Source: Sphingomonas azotifigens NBRC 15497 (GTDB lineage: Bacteria; Pseudomonadota; Alphaproteobacteria; Sphingomonadales; Sphingomonadaceae). From it: 64,000 bases of DNA. Position 1 is the first letter of the stretch; each line of letters opens with the position of its first letter. The stretch covers positions 1-64,000 of the forward strand of contig NZ_BCTR01000005.1 of NCBI RefSeq assembly GCF_002091475.1. The letters run 5' to 3'. A model generated the notes under the pieces. It made no database searches. It saw only the letters and a list, made by a program, of their open reading frames with translations, and was not told where the DNA came from. Positions 62,565 through 64,000 of this stretch are shown here, piece by piece. A program made the translations under genes and the position numbers.

Positions 62565-63492
62565 GGGCGAGCGCCTCCACCCCGGCGATGATCCGGGCGA
62601 CTTCCTGCGCGTCGAACCCGCGCAGGTCGTCCACCTTCTCGCCCACGCCGATCGCATGGATCGGCAGGCCGTATTTCTCGGCCGCCGCGACGAGCACGCC
62701 GCCGCGCGCGGTCCCGTCGAGCTTGGTCATGACGAGGCCGGTCACACCCGCCACTTCCTTGAACACCTCGATCTGGTTGAGCGCGTTCTGGCCGGTGGTG
62801 GCATCCAGCACCAGCACCACGTCGTGCGGCGCGGCGGGGTTGAGGCGGCCGAGCACGCGGCGGACCTTGGCCAGCTCGTCCATCAGCTCGCGCTTGTTCT
62901 GCAGGCGGCCGGCGGTGTCGACGATCAGCACGTCGGTGCCGATCTCGGTCGCGCGCTTCACCGCTTCGAACACGATGCCCGCAGCGTCGCCGCCTTCGGC
63001 ACCCGCAACGATCGGTACGCCGATCCGCTCGGCCCAGGTCTTGAGCTGGCCGATCGCAGCGGCGCGGAAGGTGTCGCCCGCGGCGACCATCACGCTGTAA
63101 TCCTGATCGACCAGCTGCTTGGCGAGCTTGGCGATCGTCGTCGTCTTGCCGGAGCCGTTGACGCCGATGACGAGGATCACCTGCGGGCGCGGAAACGCCT
63201 CGATCTCCAGCGGCCTGGCGACCGGCTCGAGCACCTTGGCGACTTCCTCGGCGACGATCACGCGGATGCCGAGTTCCTCCAGGTTGCGCTCGAACTGGCC
63301 CTCGGCAAGCCGTGCGCGCACCTTGGCGGCGGTGGCGGGACCGAGGTCGGAGGCGATCAGCGCCTCCTCGATCTCGTCCAGCGTCGCCTCGTCCAGCCGG
63401 GCGAGCGACAAGCCGGCAAGGTTGCCGAGCAGCCGATCCGACGTCTTGCGAAAGCCGCCGAGCAGCTTCTCATGCCAGCTGGGTCCGCTCAT
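62557..63492 (-). CDS. ftsY: Signal recognition particle receptor FtsY
   Basis: A 311-residue SRP-type GTPase guiding co-translational insertion of membrane proteins. It has a short N domain, then the G domain: GVNGSGKTTTIAKLA (P-loop), AAGDTFRAAA, DTAGRLQNK, TKLDGTARGG and GVGEKVDDLRGF. It lacks the long acidic A domain of E. coli FtsY, as is usual in alphaproteobacteria. The ATG (MSGPSWHEKLLGGFRKT) overlaps the upstream gene's stop as ATGA (63489-63492). Confidence 0.95.
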   Translation of the reverse strand: MSGPSWHEKLLGGFRKTSDRLLGNLAGLSLARLDEATLDEIEEALIASDLGPATAAKVRARLAEGQFERNLEELGIRVIVAEEVAKVLEPVARPLEIEAFPRPQVILVIGVNGSGKTTTIAKLAKQLVDQDYSVMVAAGDTFRAAAIGQLKTWAERIGVPIVAGAEGGDAAGIVFEAVKRATEIGTDVLIVDTAGRLQNKRELMDELAKVRRVLGRLNPAAPHDVVLVLDATTGQNALNQIEVFKEVAGVTGLVMTKLDGTARGGVLVAAAEKYGLPIHAIGVGEKVDDLRGFDAQEVARIIAGVEALAHG

Positions 63493-64000
63493 GCGACCAG
63501 CGTTCCGTCTTCGACGCGTGCAATCGTCACGTTCACCGTTTCTCCAGTCTGCCGAGGGGCGGTCAGCCGCACCTCGGCGAAATTCTCGGCATGGCCGCGG
63601 TCGCCCGGGCGCTCGATCAGCACCTGCTGGCGGCTGCCGACCAGGGTTTCCAGCCACCTCGCCCGCTGCTCGGCCGCTGCGGCGCGCAGCCCGGCGGCGC
63701 GGTCGCGGATCGTGGCGGGCGCCACCTGCGGCATGCGTGCGGCGGGCGTGCCGGCGCGCGGGCTATAGGGGAAGATGTGCGCATGCACCACGCCGCAATC
63801 GGCGATAAGGGCGAGGCTGTTCGCGAACATGGTTTCGTCTTCGGTCGGGAAGCCGGCGATCAGGTCCGCGCCGATGGCGATCTCGGGGCGTGCGGCGCGG
63901 AGGCGTTCGGCCAGCGCCACCGATTGGGCGCGGCTGTGGCGGCGCTTCATCCGTTTGAGGATCATATCGTCGCCCGCCTGGAGCGACAGATGGACGTGCG
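63489..64000 (-). CDS. mtaB: tRNA methylthiotransferase MtaB-like, 3' part (5' end outside window)
   Basis: The last 170 codons of a radical-SAM methylthiotransferase; the frame stays open to the window edge (HVHLSLQAGDD). Visible are LKRMKRRH, the GADLIAGFPTEDE block and HIFPYSPRAGTPAARMPQV, then a C-terminal TRAM-like segment (NFAEVRL). This pattern is closest to MtaB, which makes ms2t6A37 on tRNA, and the order mtaB-ftsY-yciB is common in alphaproteobacteria. The Fe-S Cys motifs lie outside the window. Confidence 0.85.
   Translation of the reverse strand, partial: HVHLSLQAGDDMILKRMKRRHSRAQSVALAERLRAARPEIAIGADLIAGFPTEDETMFANSLALIADCGVVHAHIFPYSPRAGTPAARMPQVAPATIRDRAAGLRAAAAEQRARWLETLVGSRQQVLIERPGDRGHAENFAEVRLTAPRQTGETVNVTIARVEDGTLVA

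Overview
This 64 kb, GC-rich window is core chromosome from an alphaproteobacterium, almost certainly a sphingomonad (Sphingomonas or a close relative). The evidence is gene content and order: a cysI/DUF2849/cobA cluster, trp genes joined to moaC, AddAB rather than RecBCD, AmgK/MurU muropeptide recycling, a DivL-like sensor whose phospho-acceptor His is Tyr, a CC0125/CC1285-type lipoprotein, and many 4-bp ATGA/GTGA start-stop overlaps. I saw no rRNA or tRNA gene, CRISPR array, insertion sequence or prophage.

Layout. 1-2.9 kb (minus): assimilatory sulfite reductase, a DUF2849 protein and the siroheme methyltransferase cobA. 2.9-10.4 kb (minus): moaC, trpC, trpD, a small secreted protein, trpG, trpE and a PpiD-type periplasmic chaperone, with one plus-strand secreted-protein gene between trpG and trpE. 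10.5-20.9 kb (mixed): tpiA, two membrane cyclic-di-GMP proteins (GGDEF-EAL and GGDEF), an M17 aminopeptidase, a serine hydrolase with a small membrane protein, a lipoprotein with membrane segments, rimO and a GNAT acetyltransferase. 21-25.4 kb: AMP nucleosidase, peroxiredoxin, YqgE/AlgH and ahcY behind a perfect 20-bp palindrome. 25.7-40.4 kb (plus): a large TonB-dependent receptor, then divL-like, tsaE, amgK, murU, addB, addA, trxA. 40.6-47.3 kb: inositol-phosphatase-like hisN and argJ (minus), two TonB-C-type proteins, a hydrophobic leader-like small ORF and secA (plus).

47.5-60.1 kb holds a lipoprotein and an adenine-deaminase-like gene, then the most accessory-looking segment (49.4-59.4 kb). 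This is a divergent carbohydrate locus: a FadR-type GntR regulator with GH27 and GH30 on the minus strand, facing GH2, GH51 and GH43 on the plus strand. All five enzymes carry export signals. The combination fits stepwise breakdown of a type II arabinogalactan or a similar galactose/arabinose-rich plant polymer. sodB follows. 60.2-64 kb (minus): a divergent ClC transporter, yciB/ispZ, ftsY and the 3' part of an mtaB-like methylthiotransferase that runs off the window.

Five copies of a palindromic intergenic element of nearly constant length (94-95 bp) are spread through the window, each with 26-bp arms around a partly conserved, orientable core. Several strong hairpin terminators were also identified.
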